This document shows, one piece after another, positions 61,130 to 64,000 of a stretch of 64,000 nt of DNA (its first letter is position 1; the number at the start of each line of letters is the position of its first letter). Source of the DNA: Nemania diffusa (taxonomy: Eukaryota; Ascomycota; Sordariomycetes; Xylariales; Xylariaceae). The position numbers and the translations under genes are program-made. Below the pieces are notes generated by a model. It saw only the letters and a program-made list of their open reading frames with translations, was not told where the DNA came from and searched no databases. The stretch is from assembly GCA_038501195.1 (NCBI GenBank), contig JBBPUQ010000010.1, positions 3,284,001-3,348,000 of the forward strand, in the 5' to 3' direction.

Positions 61130-63375
61130 ATCGCCGTCTCGATCGAGAGACTATGGCACTGTACATGTATGAATAACTAACGCATAGACGGAGTTTGGTA
61201 TATAATTTGTACTAGGATACGCATAGGGTTGCAATATAAGGGATGCTTGTCGGTAGATCGAGGACAAGTAGGTCAGGCCAAACCTTGTTTTCTGTATGCC
61301 CATCGAGAGGTGATCAGTCATTTCGCATCGCTACTTATCATGATTTTATGTAAGAGCCCTCATTTTCTTGCCTCGTGACCCAGATATTCTACGGTTCTGA
61401 CACAACGGCAATGTCATAAACATATGCAGGATGAACATATAGCCAAGTTACACGCCATTTCCCGTACCTCTTGGCATGCTACCTGACTGCGGAATACCGG
61501 CGTCACAAACGACGATAGTATTCACGCTAAGCCCCAGCGTAGATGGGAGATTCGCGCCAAATTCCGCACTGGTATCCATCGTATCCATCTAGTCGGCTCC
61601 GGATGACATAGTGGAAGTAGTATCTACGCACATACACATACTTCGGCATTCCCTATAGGCTGCTTCGACGAGAAAGGCATAGTATAAGACGTGAGCCTCG
61701 CACCATTAGCCAATGCTAGTCGTACGCTTTATCCGATGCGCCGGCCATTGGCCAACGATTTTATAGTGCACAAACTACATAGCAATAGCTTCGAAACCTG
61801 CTCTTCGAGGAGACAGCACACAGCTCAGCTCCGCGGAAACCTCCGACCCGGACTATCATGAGAATGGAAACAGTTGCATAACGCGGTTAGGAGGACTGTA
61901 TGGTCGAAAAACTAACTAGCTTGGCAATGATCCGAGTGGACAGGTTACATCTTGGGGTAATATATGCAGAGAGAATGTCACAGAGGTTGCATGATAAGCA
62001 AACGAGAGAGAAAAAGAGTAGCGGTATCGGCTGGCTGAACATGCTACATAATGGAAAATTGAAGGGGTCACATCGCGAACGCCGATAACTCTTTCTTGTG
62101 CAGCGTATCTTAGATTTTAATTCTAGCTAGTTCGGATCAAAGAAGCCATTCAGCTTGCAACTATCTAGGCGTTGTTTCGTAGTGCGATATGATACTTCTC
62201 TACAGTAAACGATGTACCAGAGCGCCATATATTTAATTACTACAACTCGGTTATTGATGTCTAATACGCAGGTGCTAGACCGCTACACCACGATACCACA
62301 TTCTCGTTTGCCCTCTCCGACGTGATGAATAGGTAGGCGAGATTGGTGAGTTTCAGTGAGGACTATACCGAAGCACATGATCAGAAGCGAGTGCAGCGGC
62401 CATCCGTTCCGGAGTATTGGGACCGTGTGCGTACTACCTAGTCCATGTTTATTGTCGCACCAATGGGATGCCGTTTGCAATGTCTTCATGTCCGAACAAC
62501 TCGGCTATTCATGCGTAGTTCCTATTCTAGGCTCACTGACTACTCTACCTAGTGTAAGAAAAGAGTGAGGTGGGTGAGATATTAATCCAAACTCCATGCA
62601 TATACTAGACTGGATACACTTATATAAACAAAAGCGTTCCGCTCTTGGCGCTTGTACAGTAGTGTCTGGGATCGCCAGCTAGGGTAGTGCATGAACTCCG
62701 GTCCTAATTGTGGCACGCCGCCAACAGACCAAAAATATGAATACCTATTTGACTCACTTCGTGACGAGAGTCTGGTTTCTGCTGGCTGCTGTATTCCCGC
62801 CTGACGCACGATGAGGAGTAGATGTTATATCGTTATGTAATTCCTCATACGATGCGACCTCGGAAAGCGACTTCTCCATATGCGTAATGAAGATACTGCC
62901 CCTACATATGCTGTCGAAATTAAGATTCAGGGTACGCGGAAAGGTTTCCGCGCTTACTTGTAAGTGTGGCCACTCGCCCGTTTAGGCAGTGCGTAAGCCT
63001 GGCCATCACCCTCCCGTGATTGGGCCCATGGCTCCTCATCGCGACGTTGCTTGCCTGGAAACGGAAAGTCAACGCTTTGCTTTTCCACCACACGTCATGA
63101 GCGGGCGAGCGAGCGCGCGCATGTGCCACGGGCCGGCCGGGCAGAGGAGCGTGGGGCGACCACCTCGGCAATGCTTCCATCATTTCGGCGCGCGTTCTAT
63201 AGACGAGAGAACTATTACTAGGATGGCGAAAGGGGAGCTCTCGTTTTCCACTAGGCACGGACGGATGACTCCAGAGCCATGGCTGGTGCTCATATAGGAG
63301 TGCCCGCGCGGGCGAGGGAGGCTCATATGTTTCCAACAACGATGTGCGCGCGTGCGGGATCTCTTAGACGCGAGC
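61130..63375. other. Region without a supportable gene
   Basis: 2.2 kb with short open frames on both strands and no family resemblance. The last few hundred bases are the promoter side of the acyl-CoA dehydrogenase-like gene and are GC-richer (GCGAGCGAGCGCGCGC near 63105). Confidence 0.45.
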
Positions 63376-64000
63376 ATGGAGCCAGCGAGTGCCGATTCGG
63401 GCTTCTTCCAGCTGCTTCCGACGCTGAAGAACCAGTTCACGAGCGATCCGAGCATAAGACGGGTCTTTAAGTGTAAGTCAACAAATCCTCTCAAGGCCTA
63501 CCTCACTAGAAATGCCGACGGGATATCATAGTGTTCTTACCCGCGGATATCGCCCAAACTGTCGCTCCGGAAATCACTCGGCTTGGAGAGGAAGTTTTAC
63601 AGCAGCATGTTTTCGATTGGGTGACGGATGCCGAGAAGAACCAGCCGTACGTCACGGGCGGGGGTAGAAATGCCTTTGGGCAACCTGTGAGTACGAAATT
63701 AGTTGTTGCGGAAGGTTGGAGGAAGCTACAAGATTTCAGCATCGAAAAGGGGTACGTTGTCTGGTCACAAGCGATCATCCTGGGTGTTCATCCGTCTAAT
63801 TCGAGCAGGTTCGTCGGCCAAGGTTACGAGGCCGGATTCGACCAATATACGCGAATCATACAGTATCTCCGTGAACTGATCTTCGAATCTTCGTCCGCAA
63901 ACGTAGGATGTCCGGCCGCGATGGCAGATGGTGCTGCCCGGGTGCTGCAGCTCCATCTGCGCAATTCACAGCTCAGCCCTGAGGAACAGAAGGTCTTCCA
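63376..64000 (+). CDS. Acyl-CoA dehydrogenase-like protein, 5' part (runs off window)
   Basis: Exons 63376-63472, 63532-63751 and 63809-64000 (continuing beyond the window) give 169 visible residues. The introns are 59 nt (GTAAGT, ends CATAG) and 57 nt (GTACGT, branch CTAAT, ends AGCAG), in phases 1 and 2. The start MEPASADSGFFQLLP has no signal peptide. The visible part resembles the N-terminal domain of fungal AidB-like acyl-CoA dehydrogenases: an FLPADI segment, then GGGRNAFGQP, then a helical stretch with YTRIIQYLRELIFESSSANVG-like sequence and CPAAMADGAARVL. Family knowledge: FAD enzymes that oxidise acyl-CoA or related thioesters. The catalytic Glu and FAD-binding core lie beyond the edge, so activity cannot be judged. 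Confidence 0.72.

Overview
The window looks like nuclear DNA of a filamentous ascomycete (Pezizomycotina, probably a Sordariomycete). The evidence is intron-bearing genes with short introns (46-86 nt, GT...CTAAC/CTGAC...AG), a class I hydrophobin, a fungal INO80 and an ABC-F Arb1, a GH79 enzyme, and a long AT-rich block whose sequence records C-to-T and G-to-A hypermutation of the RIP (repeat-induced point mutation) type. No tRNA, rRNA or CRISPR was found.

Left gene-bearing part (1-27.1 kb): a class 3 lipase with a proline-rich N-terminus (1818-3809, +), a class I hydrophobin in three exons (5356-5906, -), a secreted Ser/Thr-rich repeat protein (9066-11041, +), the chromatin remodeller ATPase INO80 (14734-22182, +, four exons, very low-complexity N-terminus) and, convergent with it, the ribosome-biogenesis ABC-F ATPase ARB1 (23751-25762, -, three exons). 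The gaps between these genes are long and hold no supportable gene.

Middle part (27.1-50.4 kb): one nested stack of transposable elements that can be dissected by target-site duplications (TSDs). The outermost is a terminal-inverted-repeat (TIR) DNA element (27128-50417, TSD GTTAGT) whose inverted ends carry a 51-bp tandem array, as in foldback elements. It contains a solo LTR (27879-28131) and a minus-strand LTR retrotransposon (28813-49428, TSD ATAAT). That holds a plus-strand member of the same family (30739-46182, TSD ATTAT). That in turn holds a Ty3/Gypsy element (33916-41355, TSD CTATT/TTATT) and, inside its right LTR, a 2.1-kb short element with 224-bp LTRs (43989-46086, TSD ATTAA). 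The older the layer, the closer it is to pure A/T: in 29101-30000 I count four G/C bases in 900. In the right-hand 51-bp array the mutation fades from complete to nil within a few hundred bases of the next gene.

Right gene-bearing part (50.4-64 kb): a GH79 glycosidase (50439-52016, -) whose stop codon lies 15 bp from the TIR element's TSD; an SGNH/GDSL-like membrane-anchored protein that has lost family catalytic residues (53230-54403, +); a coiled-coil gene that appears frameshifted at a splice junction (55144-55984, +); a conserved fungal protein of unknown function (59516-61129, +); and the 5' end of an acyl-CoA dehydrogenase-like gene running off the window (63376-64000, +). The genes form no operon or obvious biosynthetic cluster. 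They are an assortment of housekeeping (INO80, ARB1), surface/secreted (hydrophobin, Ser/Thr-rich protein, GH79) and hydrolase genes around a transposon graveyard. Gene models were spliced by eye from frame, GT/AG and branch-site fit and from protein-family fit.
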